DNA from: Candidatus Bathyarchaeota archaeon
GTDB lineage: Archaea; Thermoproteota; Bathyarchaeia; Bathyarchaeales; Bathyarchaeaceae
Length of the DNA stretch: 35,832 nt
Assembly (NCBI GenBank): GCA_029879825.1
Contig: JAOUPL010000002.1
Location: 1 to 35,832, forward strand
Direction: 5' to 3'
The notes under the pieces were generated by a model. The model saw nothing but the letters and a program-made list of their open reading frames with translations. It ran no database searches and was not told where the DNA came from. The translations under genes and the position numbers were made by a program. This document shows, piece after piece, positions 1 to 8,625 of the stretch. Each line of letters starts with the position of its first letter. The stretch's first letter is position 1.

Positions 1-267
1 TCGAAGAGAAAAGGAGAACCAACAGGTGCTAAGGTTGATAACCGTTTACTCGCTGAGGCTCTAAAGAAAGCGGGATTAAGAAGCCTTCTGCCCTCAAGGA
101 TTGACCGCCACAAACAGGCGGATGCCGTTGAAGCTTTAATCGTATATGCCTGGGTACGAGGTTTGATGACGATGCAAGAGGGAGTTAGCATTCTGGAACA
201 AGGCGAAGACACGGTCGAAGCCTTCTGCTCCTTCCTCCTCACAGCAAAGAGAAAGCTTGACTTATGA
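1..267 (+). CDS. C-terminal part of a possible RNase H-like protein (5' truncated by window edge)
   Basis: An open frame runs from the first base to a TGA at 265-267 and gives 88 residues of a protein whose start lies outside the window. Near the middle is RHKQADAVEALIVYAW, an alpha-helical stretch with an Asp-Ala pair. It resembles the last catalytic helix of RNase H-fold nucleases; the DUF429 protein at 17.8 kb ends with a similar HEIDAVTAAL. That resemblance is the only functional clue, so the family is a guess. The gene converges on rpo11, whose stop is at 299. The family could be settled only with the missing N-terminus. Confidence 0.55.
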   Translation, partial: SKRKGEPTGAKVDNRLLAEALKKAGLRSLLPSRIDRHKQADAVEALIVYAWVRGLMTMQEGVSILEQGEDTVEAFCSFLLTAKRKLDL

Positions 268-298
268 AACGGGCATAGATGAAACAGCTAGATTCGAT

Positions 299-592
299 CT
301 ATTTCCGTTGCCAATCTTTAAGCGCTTTCTTAAAGGACTTTCTGAACTCCTTGTTTCGGCTCAGAATTTTTTCCGTTGCTTCTTTTAAAGCGGCTTCCGG
401 CCTTCGCTTTCCCTTTGTGTGAACATACACTATTGTGCTGTCGAAGAGCGGATGCGGCACATTGTACCCAGCCATCTCGATGGTGTCGTCCTCCAGAAGC
501 GCTTTTTGTAGCACGTTGCAAAGGGTGTGACCTTCTCCTTCGACTTCGATTTTCAATTCGTTGGATGTTCTTTTCAGAACCTTAACTTTCAT
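299..592 (-). CDS. rpoL: DNA-directed RNA polymerase subunit Rpo11 (subunit L)
   Basis: This 97-residue protein is the small assembly subunit that pairs with Rpo3 to form the archaeal equivalent of the bacterial alpha dimer. The diagnostic segment GHTLCNVLQKALLED (about residues 21-35) and YNVPHPL (about 43-49) match the Rpo11/RPB11 dimerisation fold. The C-terminus is a charged helix. The length is normal for the family. It is the last gene of a minus-strand run dph2 - METTL5-like - csl4 - rpoL, with a 12-base gap after csl4, so cotranscription is likely. A purine-rich GGGGG stretch precedes the ATG. Confidence 0.97.
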   Translation of the reverse strand: MKVKVLKRTSNELKIEVEGEGHTLCNVLQKALLEDDTIEMAGYNVPHPLFDSTIVYVHTKGKRRPEAALKEATEKILSRNKEFRKSFKKALKDWQRK

Positions 593-604
593 TTCTGCCC
601 CCTC

Positions 605-1177
605 TTACGCTGCTTCTCCGTAGTCTGGTGGTACTTTCCGCCTTTCAATGTTTCCACATCTGGAGCATTGCATCTCTTGTTTTCCCAATCGTAATACGTG
701 CCCACATCTTGAGCAGAGGGCGTAGATAACTCCCAAATTTTTCTCCGCTGTCGACAAATAGAATGTTCTGTTTTTGTCGCTGATGACCTTTGCTTTCATT
801 ATGTCACCTGTTTTGCACACACTAAACATGGTATCGACGTAGCTTGGACTCACGTCAGAGATGTGTAAAACGCCTGTGAAAAAGCCGGATAGTGGTCTTT
901 TTCCTACCTGTGATATGCGTAAAACGGCTTTTTTGTTTTTCACGTCTAACACTTGTCCGGAGACTATGCTCCCTGTCTGCGGGACGTTTGCTGTTTGAAC
1001 AAGAGGGTACACTGAAACCTTTTTGTTCAGCATATCTAGAAGCGTACGTCCAGTGATTTTAGAATGTATGGTTCCATGTTCTACGTAGGTTCCGGGTCCC
1101 GGCGTAAACTCTTCGATAACGCCTAAACGGTCTCCGGGCACAACGAAAAGTCCACTTTTTCTTTCAGACCTACTCAT
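605..1177 (-). CDS. csl4: Exosome RNA-binding subunit Csl4
   Basis: Csl4 is one of the two cap proteins of the archaeal exosome; it binds RNA and recruits substrates (and DnaG) to the Rrp41/Rrp42 ring. The 190 residues show an N-terminal domain (GDRLGVIEEFTPGPGTYVE, about 15-33), an S1 RNA-binding domain (about 68-145) and a C-terminal zinc ribbon with CxxC pairs at about 155/158 and 171/174. All parts are present and the length is typical. Its ATG overlaps the stop of the upstream methylase gene by four bases (ATGA), which points to translational coupling. Confidence 0.96.
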   Translation of the reverse strand: MSRSERKSGLFVVPGDRLGVIEEFTPGPGTYVEHGTIHSKITGRTLLDMLNKKVSVYPLVQTANVPQTGSIVSGQVLDVKNKKAVLRISQVGKRPLSGFFTGVLHISDVSPSYVDTMFSVCKTGDIMKAKVISDKNRTFYLSTAEKNLGVIYALCSRCGHVLRLGKQEMQCSRCGNIERRKVPPDYGEAA

Positions 1178-1809
1178 AGGCTCTTCCCTTCTATTCGATA
1201 CAGGTCAACTTGGACACTACGCTTCTTTTTCGTGTGAAATTCAAACATCCTCGGAATATCCATTTTCATAGGAAATATACCCGTAACTTTTCCTCCATGC
1301 CTCTCAATAAACCTTTTGATAAATTCTCGGTTGCGCTCTCCACCCTTGTGAAGCGAGTATATCCTACGCCCCAACTCTAAAGATTTCTCTATGAATTTCC
1401 GATCCGCACTTCTTCTCTGCACACCAAATGGAGGATTCTGCAGAACCGTGTCAAAGGTTCCTTGTATAACGTCGATGTCTGCCACGAACCAATGAGTATT
1501 TTGCTTCATATTCCTTTTTTCCGCATTTTTTCGCGCCAAATTCACAGCTACTTTGTCCACATCAACCCCAAAGATTTCTCTCGCTCCGAGAAGAGCAGCA
1601 CCTATCGCAAGTCTCCCTGTGCCGCAACCCAAATCCACGACTGTCTTACCGATGATGTCATTGTAAACGTATGTTGCTACAAAGAGCACTTCCGAAGCGA
1701 CTCGCGAAGAAATTGTGTATTGTTCGAGGGAAGCCTTAGGCATCGGATGGGTTTCGATCTCTGAGATTGCCTTTTCTAGGTCTAGTTTTCGAACCAGCCT
1801 TTTCTGCAT
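1174..1809 (-). CDS. METTL5-family RNA N6-adenine methyltransferase
   Basis: This 211-residue Rossmann-fold methyltransferase carries a SAM-binding motif DLGCGTG (about 59-65) and the adenine-N6 catalytic motif NPPF (125-128). The C-terminal FEFHTKKKRSVQVDLYRI is typical of archaeal relatives of eukaryotic METTL5, which methylates an adenine of the small-subunit rRNA. The rRNA target here is inferred from the family. It overlaps dph2 by 28 bases upstream and csl4 by 4 bases downstream, so it sits inside a tightly packed translation/RNA operon. The start is the ATG at 1809. Confidence 0.9.
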   Translation of the reverse strand: MQKRLVRKLDLEKAISEIETHPMPKASLEQYTISSRVASEVLFVATYVYNDIIGKTVVDLGCGTGRLAIGAALLGAREIFGVDVDKVAVNLARKNAEKRNMKQNTHWFVADIDVIQGTFDTVLQNPPFGVQRRSADRKFIEKSLELGRRIYSLHKGGERNREFIKRFIERHGGKVTGIFPMKMDIPRMFEFHTKKKRSVQVDLYRIEGKSL

Positions 1810-2789
1810 AGTTCTTCCCAGTCCATCTCTTCCAGCATCACAAGTGCTTCGCTTAGGGATAGAATTGGCTTAAGAAAATTCGGCGTATCGTCTAGGGAAA
1901 GTCGAGGGCAAGCAGTGTTCACAAACGCATCTATGTTTGGGAACTGCATGAACGCGTTAGATGTGATTTCTCTGAGCGCAAGCAAGGTAGCCTTTCTGCC
2001 ACTTTTCTGGAGCTTCTCTTTGATTTTCACGGCTTCCTTGAGCCTCTTCTGTCCACTTTTCAAGCCTATTAATACTCCAAAGTTCTCGGCCCCTTTTGCT
2101 TCAGAGATACTCGCCCATCGCTGTTTGAGTATCCTCGGAACTTCATCGTGAATAGGATACGCTCTTTTTTCGTAGGGATCAGCAATTATCGTCGGCTTTG
2201 CCGTGGCTAACGCCACGCCTATGGCGTGGAATCTGCCTCCTCCAATGAAAAGAAAAGCTTCAACCTCTTCTGAAATTGATTGGGCGTTGCTAAAATTACA
2301 GCCTATCACCTGTCCAGGATATTTAACTAGGCCAGCATCTCCTATTGCAACGGTTTTTCCAGCTTTGAGAAGTAAAATTTTTGCTTCATCGAGTTTGTGG
2401 ACGTGTTGAACCGTCGCTACTAAACCGATGTTACTCCAAGGCTCAAGGAGGGGTATCGCTTTCTCTACTGCCTCTTTAACGCTGATTTTTGCTCTTGCCT
2501 CCATGTAAATCGTTGGCACTCTTTCCTGTTTGGTTTGTGGACTGTGCCCGTAATGGACTATGAGATCCGCGCCTAGGTTTTCAGCGTCGGACAGAGCTAG
2601 GTCACAGGCGCCGTAACATGGATCGGCGGAAACTATTGCGAGGGCTCCAGCGTCTTCGATGAGGGCTGCGAGACGCGTTCCTTCGGCTTTTAATCCCTCT
2701 GGAAGCTGTACTAAGACGATCTTAGTCTTCCCTTTGCTTACTTCTTTCTTCAGTCTTTTCTCTTCAAGGTCAAAGGATGTTGTTTTCAT
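1782..2789 (-). CDS. dph2: Diphthamide synthesis protein Dph2 (3-amino-3-carboxypropyl transferase)
   Basis: Archaeal Dph2 is a non-classical radical SAM enzyme that moves the 3-amino-3-carboxypropyl group of SAM onto a histidine of elongation factor 2, the first step of diphthamide synthesis. Three separated cysteines that would ligate the 4Fe-4S cluster are visible at about residues 58 (DPCYGACD), 164 (IGCNFS) and 294 (NTACPRLSLDD), matching the spacing of known archaeal enzymes. The length (335) is normal. It heads the minus-strand block leading to rpo11. Its start is 68 bases from the end of PEP synthase, whose stop lies upstream. Confidence 0.95.
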   Translation of the reverse strand: MKTTSFDLEEKRLKKEVSKGKTKIVLVQLPEGLKAEGTRLAALIEDAGALAIVSADPCYGACDLALSDAENLGADLIVHYGHSPQTKQERVPTIYMEARAKISVKEAVEKAIPLLEPWSNIGLVATVQHVHKLDEAKILLLKAGKTVAIGDAGLVKYPGQVIGCNFSNAQSISEEVEAFLFIGGGRFHAIGVALATAKPTIIADPYEKRAYPIHDEVPRILKQRWASISEAKGAENFGVLIGLKSGQKRLKEAVKIKEKLQKSGRKATLLALREITSNAFMQFPNIDAFVNTACPRLSLDDTPNFLKPILSLSEALVMLEEMDWEELCRKGWFEN

Positions 2790-2857
2790 CTACATTTACC
2801 ACTGCACCATGAAAAAGGATGGTCACATAGGTTACTGGCGAAAACTTTCTGACGGAC

Positions 2858-5332
2858 TCATTCCCACATGGGAGTCCATTCCCAGTCCTGTTTAGGTTTC
2901 TGAGTTGCTTGACCCTTGCTGCGTTCGCGCAGTTCAGCTAACTCTACGAGTAGCATTTTCTGTTCGAGGCTTGCAACCAACTTTCTCGTGCTGATCACGG
3001 CATCGGCGTTCACAGAAATGCTGTCGATTCCACAGCGAACTAGGAATTCGGTAAAGTCTGGAAGGTTTGAGGGACCTTCCCCACAGATGGATACGGTGCA
3101 GCCATGTTCATGAGCCACTTTGATTAGGTGGGCGAGTATCCGCTTGATGGCGGGGTCCCTCTCGTCAAAGTATCCCATCAATCCTAGTCGTTCCGAGTCG
3201 CGGTCGATCATGAGGATGCCTTGAGTCATGTCGTTTGAGCCTATTGAGTAGCCGTCGCAGAGTTTCGAGAATTCGTCGGCCATTATGGCGATGGCTGGAG
3301 TTTCAGCCATAAACCATACCTGGAAGTCTCTAGACCTTTCAAGTCCCTCGTCCTTCATTATTTCTAGGCATTTCTTTGCTTCCCATACTGTTCTGATCAT
3401 TGGAAGCATAACCCACACATTTTTGAGTCCCCATTCTTCTCTGCATTTTTTGATGGCCTTGCATTCCAGTCTGAAGGCTTTTTCGTACCATTCGCTTATG
3501 TATCGGCTGGCACCACGCCAACCCAGCATAGGATTCGCCTCCACTATCTCGTATTTTTCCCCGCCCTTCAATTCTCTATATTCGTTTGTTTTGAAGTCGC
3601 TGAGCCTCACGACCACGGGTCGCGGCTGTATGACCCTTGCAACTGTGGCTATTCCCTCAGCCAACTTGTTTACAAACTTGTTGCCTTGTCCAATTTCTAA
3701 GAGATATAATGGGTGCTCTCCTATGTAGCTAGCTAGAATAAACTCGAGGCGCATGAGACCTATCCCATCGAAAGGAAGATCCTTATATTCTTCAATCATT
3801 TCGGGAACGCCTAAATTGAGGTGGATTTTGGTGGCTGTTATTGGAGCGGATGTAATCACTGTTGAAGCAGGCGCGGTCGCTGAGGAAGTTAGCTCCGTAA
3901 CTTCACTCATAATTCCTTCGTAAACAACGCCGCTTTTTGCGTCTATGGTGTATTCTTGACCAGTTACCATCAATTTTGTGGCATTTTCCGTTCCAACGAT
4001 ACAGGGGATGCCAAATTCTCGGCTCACTATAGCTGCGTGACAAGTGACTCCACCCTTGTCAGTGACTATGGCCCCTGACAACCTCATGAAGGGCACGTAG
4101 TCTGGGTTAGTCATGGGGGTTACAAGCACGTCGCCTTTTTTCACAAGTTTCGAAGCATCTTCAGGTGTGAGGACGACTTTTGCTAAGCCTGCTCCTACGG
4201 CTCTTTTGCCAGCCGCTATTCCTCTAACAACAACCTTCCGTTCTACTAGCTGGGCAGGAGCTGGTGGCTTTGGAGCCTCTATTTTTGGTGGCGCCTTTTC
4301 TAAACTCCACACGGTTTCGGGTCTTGACTGAACAATGAAAACATTCTCCGGGAAAGGAAGGCCGCTGTCAACGGCAAATTCAATGTCTTGAGGGTTACCT
4401 CCATAGTGTTCCTCGATGCGTTTGGCAAGTTCAGCGAGCCTAGTTATCTCTTCGTCTGTTAGGCACTGTTGTTCCTGCCTGTCAGCGGACACATCAGCAT
4501 GAATCGTTTTGCCTGTTTTTGGGTCACGAATATACTCCACCGCTTTCTTGGCTATTTTCTTTTCCAAGATTTTCAGTGTCTTCTTGTCCACCACGTAGTT
4601 GTCCGGGGTTACGGAGCCTGAAACGACCGACTCGCCGATTCCCCAGTTGGCTTCGATGACCATCTGGTCTGATTCTCCGGTAACGGGGTTTATGGTAAAC
4701 ATGACGCCGGCAGCCTTTGCGTTGACCATTTTTTGTACGCCAACGCTGATGAGAACTTGTTCATGTTTGAAGCCTTTTTCGGTTCGATAGAAGATGGCCC
4801 TCGGCGTGAACAAGCTTGACCAGCATTTTATGGTTTTTTCAAAAAGTTCCTTGGCTCCAATCACGTTTAGATAAGTTTCTTGCTGTCCGGCGAAGGAGGC
4901 ATCAGGTAGATCTTCAGCCGTTGCGCTTGATCGCACGGCCACGAGTGCTTCAGTTGATTTGGTTCTTTTACTGAGGGTTGTGTATGCTTTCTTGATAGCC
5001 GTTTCTATGTCGCGTGGCATAGGGGTTGCTTCGATGAGTTTCCGAATTTCTTTTGAAGCTTTCTCAAACTGCTGGGGGTTGCTCACGGCGGTAACGGTTT
5101 CCTCGATGGTTTTGTATATTTTTTCGGCGAGACCAGTTTTCGTTATGAATTTGTTATATGTATAGGCGGTGACAGCGAAGCCCGGCGGGACAGGTATTCC
5201 AGCTTGAAGCATTTCACCTAGGTTTGCGTTTTTGCCTCCAACAAGTGGAATGTCTTCTTTTCTCAAATCTTCAAACCATGCGATATGTTTCTTTTTCTTG
5301 GACTGTTTCGTCGTTTTGCTTGAACCCTGCAA
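2858..5332 (-). CDS. ppsA: Phosphoenolpyruvate synthase
   Basis: The enzyme converts pyruvate, ATP and water to phosphoenolpyruvate, AMP and phosphate, and is the entry to gluconeogenesis in many archaea. The 824 residues show the full three-domain order. An ATP-grasp domain comes first (VGGKNANLGEM near 31-41, RSSATAEDLPDASFAGQQ near 137). A swivelling phosphohistidine domain follows, with the catalytic His in GGVTCHAAIVSREFG (about 432). A PEP/pyruvate-binding TIM barrel comes last (GSNDMTQ; catalytic Cys in SICGEGPSN, about 747). A basic N-terminal tail (SKTTKQSKKKKH) precedes the domain. It lies 15 bases downstream of rpl10e and may be cotranscribed with it. Confidence 0.97.
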   Translation of the reverse strand: MQGSSKTTKQSKKKKHIAWFEDLRKEDIPLVGGKNANLGEMLQAGIPVPPGFAVTAYTYNKFITKTGLAEKIYKTIEETVTAVSNPQQFEKASKEIRKLIEATPMPRDIETAIKKAYTTLSKRTKSTEALVAVRSSATAEDLPDASFAGQQETYLNVIGAKELFEKTIKCWSSLFTPRAIFYRTEKGFKHEQVLISVGVQKMVNAKAAGVMFTINPVTGESDQMVIEANWGIGESVVSGSVTPDNYVVDKKTLKILEKKIAKKAVEYIRDPKTGKTIHADVSADRQEQQCLTDEEITRLAELAKRIEEHYGGNPQDIEFAVDSGLPFPENVFIVQSRPETVWSLEKAPPKIEAPKPPAPAQLVERKVVVRGIAAGKRAVGAGLAKVVLTPEDASKLVKKGDVLVTPMTNPDYVPFMRLSGAIVTDKGGVTCHAAIVSREFGIPCIVGTENATKLMVTGQEYTIDAKSGVVYEGIMSEVTELTSSATAPASTVITSAPITATKIHLNLGVPEMIEEYKDLPFDGIGLMRLEFILASYIGEHPLYLLEIGQGNKFVNKLAEGIATVARVIQPRPVVVRLSDFKTNEYRELKGGEKYEIVEANPMLGWRGASRYISEWYEKAFRLECKAIKKCREEWGLKNVWVMLPMIRTVWEAKKCLEIMKDEGLERSRDFQVWFMAETPAIAIMADEFSKLCDGYSIGSNDMTQGILMIDRDSERLGLMGYFDERDPAIKRILAHLIKVAHEHGCTVSICGEGPSNLPDFTEFLVRCGIDSISVNADAVISTRKLVASLEQKMLLVELAELRERSKGQATQKPKQDWEWTPMWE

Positions 5333-5347
5333 CCTGATTCACCTCAG

Positions 5348-5845
5348 TTAGCCTCCAATTTTCTCAATAGTTATTCGGCAGGGTATGGGTAGTTTGGCGC
5401 CTCCCCGCTTTAAGGCCTCCTTTGCGACTTCGAGGCCATCCTCATTCACGTTAACCATTATGACCGCTTGGTCCGATTTCACTCGTGCCGCGGTTCCTAT
5501 GGGTTTCCCGAAGGCCTTTCTCATTCCGTCTTGAAGTCGATCTGCGTGCGCTCCAAAAATCATTTTGTTTTCACGCAACACGACATGGGGATAAGGCAAG
5601 ATTTGTAAAAGGTAACTGCTTCCCAATTTTTCTGAAAGCAGTCTATTTGTTGCTACGCGTGCTGCCTCCAAGGCGTTATGTCGAATTTGGGCTTCCTTCC
5701 GGGCGACCAAAAGAGCTTGATACTCAAAACTACCTGTGGGGTCTCCCATGGTGAATTTTGTTATTTTTGGCGAGGGAGAGCCTCGCATATACTCTTTCCT
5801 TGTGTAGGACTGGCCCTTTGCCTTTCGATAGTTGCGTGCCTTCAT
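5348..5845 (-). CDS. rpl10e: Large-subunit ribosomal protein L10e (uL16)
   Basis: This 165-residue protein is the archaeal/eukaryotic L10e (bacterial L16) of the large ribosomal subunit, located near the peptidyl-transferase centre and the tRNA path. Recognisable pieces include RNYRKAKGQSYTRKEY at the N-terminus, the central RIRHNALEAAR-type helix (here QIRHNALEAARVATNR), and LRENKMIFGAHADRLQDGMR. The gene has its own upstream gap of about 115 bases with a clear TATA element, so it probably starts a transcription unit that continues into ppsA. Confidence 0.97.
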   Translation of the reverse strand: MKARNYRKAKGQSYTRKEYMRGSPSPKITKFTMGDPTGSFEYQALLVARKEAQIRHNALEAARVATNRLLSEKLGSSYLLQILPYPHVVLRENKMIFGAHADRLQDGMRKAFGKPIGTAARVKSDQAVIMVNVNEDGLEVAKEALKRGGAKLPIPCRITIEKIGG

Positions 5846-5873
5846 GGTTTATCCCTCAATGGCCTCCAACCAT

Positions 5874-5883
5874 GATATTTAAG
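5874..5883 (-). promoter_or_regulatory. Archaeal TATA element upstream of rpl10e
   Basis: On the minus strand this reads CTTAAATATC, a good archaeal TATA box preceded by a GC dinucleotide that fits a BRE. Its centre is about 33 bases upstream of the rpl10e ATG (5845). Transcription would therefore start only a few bases ahead of the start codon, giving a very short leader. Confidence 0.55.
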
Positions 5884-5960
5884 CCTTTGTTAATAAACCA
5901 TTCCTTACTGAAAGAATTGATTTGAAATCCGAATCATCAAAACAAAAGTTCTCGTAATTT

Positions 5961-6476
5961 CTATGGGTTTTCATTTTTGAACCATATTTTGGCTAATTCA
6001 TCAAAGTTTGGAAAAACGTTCTTCAGGATTGGAAGGTACATTTTTTTCTCGTCTTCGGTTACGTACTGGAATTGATATTGTCCCATGTAGGGGGATGGCT
6101 CGCCTTCTCTGGTTACGAACTCGATGTGCATGAAGGGGTCTCCTCTCTTAATCGTTATTGGTTGCCTGTCGTTGTTTAGGTTAACGAGTTCCAAGGCTAG
6201 TCTTCCAATGAAGCCGCTGTGAACCTTTGCAGCGTTGAGAAAGGATAATCCTCTCCTTCCATACTTACTCTTTGCTGTGAGATGAGCCACGTAGTCCGGT
6301 GGCGTGAACACAACTTCATAGGAAATGAGGTTTTTATGTTCAAGATAATGTAACGTGGTTTCTTCTTTCACGGTTAGGATGTAACTCTCGCCGTCTAGGA
6401 GATTGTAGTCGAAGGGATAAATTATCTTATACTTTTCGATAAGTTCCATCAGCTTGTCTTTGCCGAGAATACACAT
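5961..6476 (-). CDS. dcd: dCTP deaminase / dUTPase family protein
   Basis: The 171-residue product belongs to the trimeric dCTP deaminase/dUTPase fold, which supplies dUMP/dUTP for thymidylate synthesis and keeps uracil out of DNA. The motif block AKSKYGRRGLSFLNAAKVHS, followed closely by GFIGRLALELVNL, corresponds to the nucleotide-binding R-S motif and to the loop carrying the catalytic Glu of Dcd. The ATG at 6476 is chosen because AAGGTGA sits seven bases upstream of it; an in-frame GTG at 6488 has a poorer site. Sequence alone does not separate a deaminase from a bifunctional or pure dUTPase. Confidence 0.82.
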   Translation of the reverse strand: MCILGKDKLMELIEKYKIIYPFDYNLLDGESYILTVKEETTLHYLEHKNLISYEVVFTPPDYVAHLTAKSKYGRRGLSFLNAAKVHSGFIGRLALELVNLNNDRQPITIKRGDPFMHIEFVTREGEPSPYMGQYQFQYVTEDEKKMYLPILKNVFPNFDELAKIWFKNENP

Positions 6477-6503
6477 ACAATTCTTCACCTTACCTTAGCA
6501 ATA

Positions 6504-7364
6504 CTACGCCTTTACATTTATACTTCTTTTGGATATGCCATACCAAGGCTTTCGAACGATTTCGTTGGTTAGAATTCCGAAGTCTTCAGGCGCTAGTCCT
6601 CGCACCCGGTTATTATAAAAGGGCAAAGAATCCGCCAGTCTTACAGCATTTTCGCTTTTTACTCCCTGCTTATACAGGAAGGGAATGATGGCGTTTCTCA
6701 CCTTCTTGTTACGTTGAGTGAAGAGTGTTCGCACGAGTTCTAGAAAGGTTTCTTCATCTTCTACCTGGAAGGGAGGCTCCCTTGGCCTCAAACGCACGAC
6801 CATGGAATCCACGTCTGGCTGGGGGTAAAACATTTCTTTGGGCGCGTAGTCCAAAAGCTCCGCTTCAGCTCGGTAATAGGTGGTGACGGTTAACCTCCCA
6901 TAATCCTTGGTACCCACGGAAGCAACGAGCCTCTTAGCAAACTCCTTCTGGAAAGTTAAAACTGCGCAGTCAAATTTCCTTTCTAGAAGCCAGAACAGGA
7001 GTGGAGATGAAATCGAGTAGGGAGGGGTAGAAACAAACTTGCTAAATGGAGGAACATAAACCTTCATTATATCTCCCTCTATCAAGTCCACGTTCTGCAG
7101 GTCTTGAAGTTGCTTTCTCAGTATCCTTATCAGTTTAGGATCAACCTCAACCGCAATAACCCTTTTGCATTCACGAGAAAGAAGCTGCGTCAAAAAACCA
7201 AGCCCGGCTCCTACCTCCAAAACAACGTCATCGTCGGTTACAGACGCATACGATACCATTCTCTCCAACAGATCAGCGTTAACCACAAAATTTTGTCCCA
7301 AGCGTTTTTTAGGCAGAAACCTGTAAAGACGAAGGAGGCGCCTCGCCCTTTGAAGAAAACTCAT
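6504..7364 (-). CDS. rsmA: 16S rRNA dimethyladenosine transferase (Dim1/KsgA/RsmA)
   Basis: This methyltransferase dimethylates two adjacent adenines in the terminal helix 45 of 16S rRNA during late small-subunit assembly. The 286 residues contain KKRLGQNFVVN (about 19-29), SAM motif LEVGAGLGFLTQLL (about 49-62) and AVEVDPKLIR (71-80). The catalytic motif IV reads TPPYSISS (113-120) rather than the usual NLPY/NPPY. The basic C-terminal domain begins near 185. It follows DUF655, rpo4 and rpl21e in the order conserved in many archaea. The substituted motif IV residue is the one unusual point. Confidence 0.95.
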   Translation of the reverse strand: MSFLQRARRLLRLYRFLPKKRLGQNFVVNADLLERMVSYASVTDDDVVLEVGAGLGFLTQLLSRECKRVIAVEVDPKLIRILRKQLQDLQNVDLIEGDIMKVYVPPFSKFVSTPPYSISSPLLFWLLERKFDCAVLTFQKEFAKRLVASVGTKDYGRLTVTTYYRAEAELLDYAPKEMFYPQPDVDSMVVRLRPREPPFQVEDEETFLELVRTLFTQRNKKVRNAIIPFLYKQGVKSENAVRLADSLPFYNNRVRGLAPEDFGILTNEIVRKPWYGISKRSINVKA

Positions 7365-7374
7365 ATGTCTACCA

Positions 7375-7938
7375 CTAGGGTGCTCTTGTAAACAGTCTAT
7401 ATTTGCTTTCGCCAGCTAACTCCTCCAGAACCCTTTTCGCGACGAGTTTGGCGGGGTTAGGCATGTTAGCGCGTTGCTGCAAATCGTCGAAGCTTTGGAA
7501 AGGCCTTTTCTCTCTTTCATCAAGAATCTGCCACATGTATTTTTTTCCAATTCCCGGAATCAATTCCAACGCATGCATTCTAGGCGTTATCGCCTGGGCT
7601 GTGTTAAAGAAAATCACAAACCAGTTCTCTCGATTAAACACCATTTTCTCCACCACCGCGGGGAGTTCCATCTTGGCGTTGCTTGTTAATTCATCATAGC
7701 TTATCCGACCAATGATATAGGCTATTTTTTCACGGGCATCTTTACCAACGTAAACTCTGTCATAAGTTTTGAGGACGAGACCTTCCTTCGCGATTGCTTC
7801 GAGAAGGGTGAAATATTCTTCTCCCACAACTTGAACAAGTGCGCCTGCTCGGTATCCTGGCCGGGATCCAGGCCTTCCATGGGGAAAATAATCGAGAACG
7901 TAAGCGTATTCTTCGTATCTTTTCTCGCTTTTTTCCAT
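7375..7938 (-). CDS. DUF655 helix-hairpin-helix protein
   Basis: This is an archaeal DUF655 protein of 187 residues. An N-terminal beta-rich domain (VLDYFPHGRPGSRPGYR near 14-30) is followed by a helix-hairpin-helix segment, ALELIPGIGKKYMWQILDER (about 122-141), suggesting nucleic-acid binding. The function is not established. Its constant position between rpo4 and dim1/ksgA suggests a role in RNA or ribosome processing, which is guilt by association only. It ends 10 bases before the ksgA start. Confidence 0.92.
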   Translation of the reverse strand: MEKSEKRYEEYAYVLDYFPHGRPGSRPGYRAGALVQVVGEEYFTLLEAIAKEGLVLKTYDRVYVGKDAREKIAYIIGRISYDELTSNAKMELPAVVEKMVFNRENWFVIFFNTAQAITPRMHALELIPGIGKKYMWQILDEREKRPFQSFDDLQQRANMPNPAKLVAKRVLEELAGESKYRLFTRAP

Positions 7939-7982
7939 TCTTTCCCCATCCGAGCTGTAATAAATATGTTTAGAAGAAGACC

Positions 7983-8321
7983 TTATTCCCTCTTTCTATA
8001 CTCATCTAAGAAAGCCAGCATTCTTTTCAGCTTGGAAGTTTCCATTATCCTGCGTCCACTGGCTAAAAAAACTCTAATTTCTTGGATGCTTTCCGGCATG
8101 CAGTTTGTGATTTGAACAGCCTCTTCTTCTTCCAATTCAAACTGCTCCACGAGTTTGTTCACGAGGGTTTCTGCCATGCTAGGGTCGACTTTGGAGAATT
8201 TTGCCGCGTAATCCAGTGACCTTCTCTGGAATTGATCTAATCGTTCTTCGCCTACGGCTTCTAGGGTTTCTTTTACCTGCGGAATCGTGATGGGCCGTTC
8301 CTTTAAGGCCTTTCTTGACAC
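7983..8321 (-). CDS. rpoF: RNA polymerase subunit Rpo4 (subunit F)
   Basis: Rpo4 forms the stalk of archaeal RNA polymerase with Rpo7 and contacts nascent RNA. The 112-residue sequence has the helical HRDC-like organisation of the family: RPITIPQVKETLEAVG at the N-terminus, then FELEEEEAVQITNCMPESIQE and a C-terminal helix LKRMLAFLDEY. It starts two bases after the stop of rpl21e and ends 44 bases before DUF655, in the conserved rpl21e - rpo4 - DUF655 - ksgA order. Confidence 0.93.
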   Translation of the reverse strand: MSRKALKERPITIPQVKETLEAVGEERLDQFQRRSLDYAAKFSKVDPSMAETLVNKLVEQFELEEEEAVQITNCMPESIQEIRVFLASGRRIMETSKLKRMLAFLDEYRKRE

Positions 8322-8323
8322 TT

Positions 8324-8623
8324 TTATCCCTCTGCATGGGGTATTATATGCTCTGGGCGAACAATTATCTCTTTAACTGCGTTCCCTTGCGTTACATTCA
8401 CGATATAACTTCTGCCTTTCTTATTAACTATAACGCCGATTTTTCCATGATACCTCCGATGAGGCATGCCTTTATGAACGCTGGGATCGACCTTAACCAC
8501 AACTTTCTCTCCGGGTTTATACTCATAAAGTATTTTGCTGAGCCCGACTTTTCCCCGTTCTCGAGGTTTTTTCTTTAAGAGGGAACGGGTTTTTCTGCGA
8601 TATCCTTTCGCCTTCCTTCCCAT
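8324..8623 (-). CDS. rpl21e: Large-subunit ribosomal protein L21e
   Basis: This 99-residue basic protein is the archaeal/eukaryotic L21e. Typical are the Lys/Arg-rich N-terminus (MGRKAKGYRRKTRSLLKKK), the SH3-like barrel segment GEKVVVKVDPSVHKGMPHRR and YHGKIGVIVNKKGRSYIV. It lies two bases from pus10 upstream and two bases from rpo4 downstream, so it is part of a single tightly packed operon. Confidence 0.97.
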   Translation of the reverse strand: MGRKAKGYRRKTRSLLKKKPRERGKVGLSKILYEYKPGEKVVVKVDPSVHKGMPHRRYHGKIGVIVNKKGRSYIVNVTQGNAVKEIIVRPEHIIPHAEG

Positions 8624-8625
8624 TT

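Noticed and set aside
3285..3728. A 147-codon plus-strand open frame opposite PEP synthase
   Set aside because: It is antisense to a well-conserved catalytic barrel of ppsA and its product is Ser/Phe/Leu-rich with no recognisable features.
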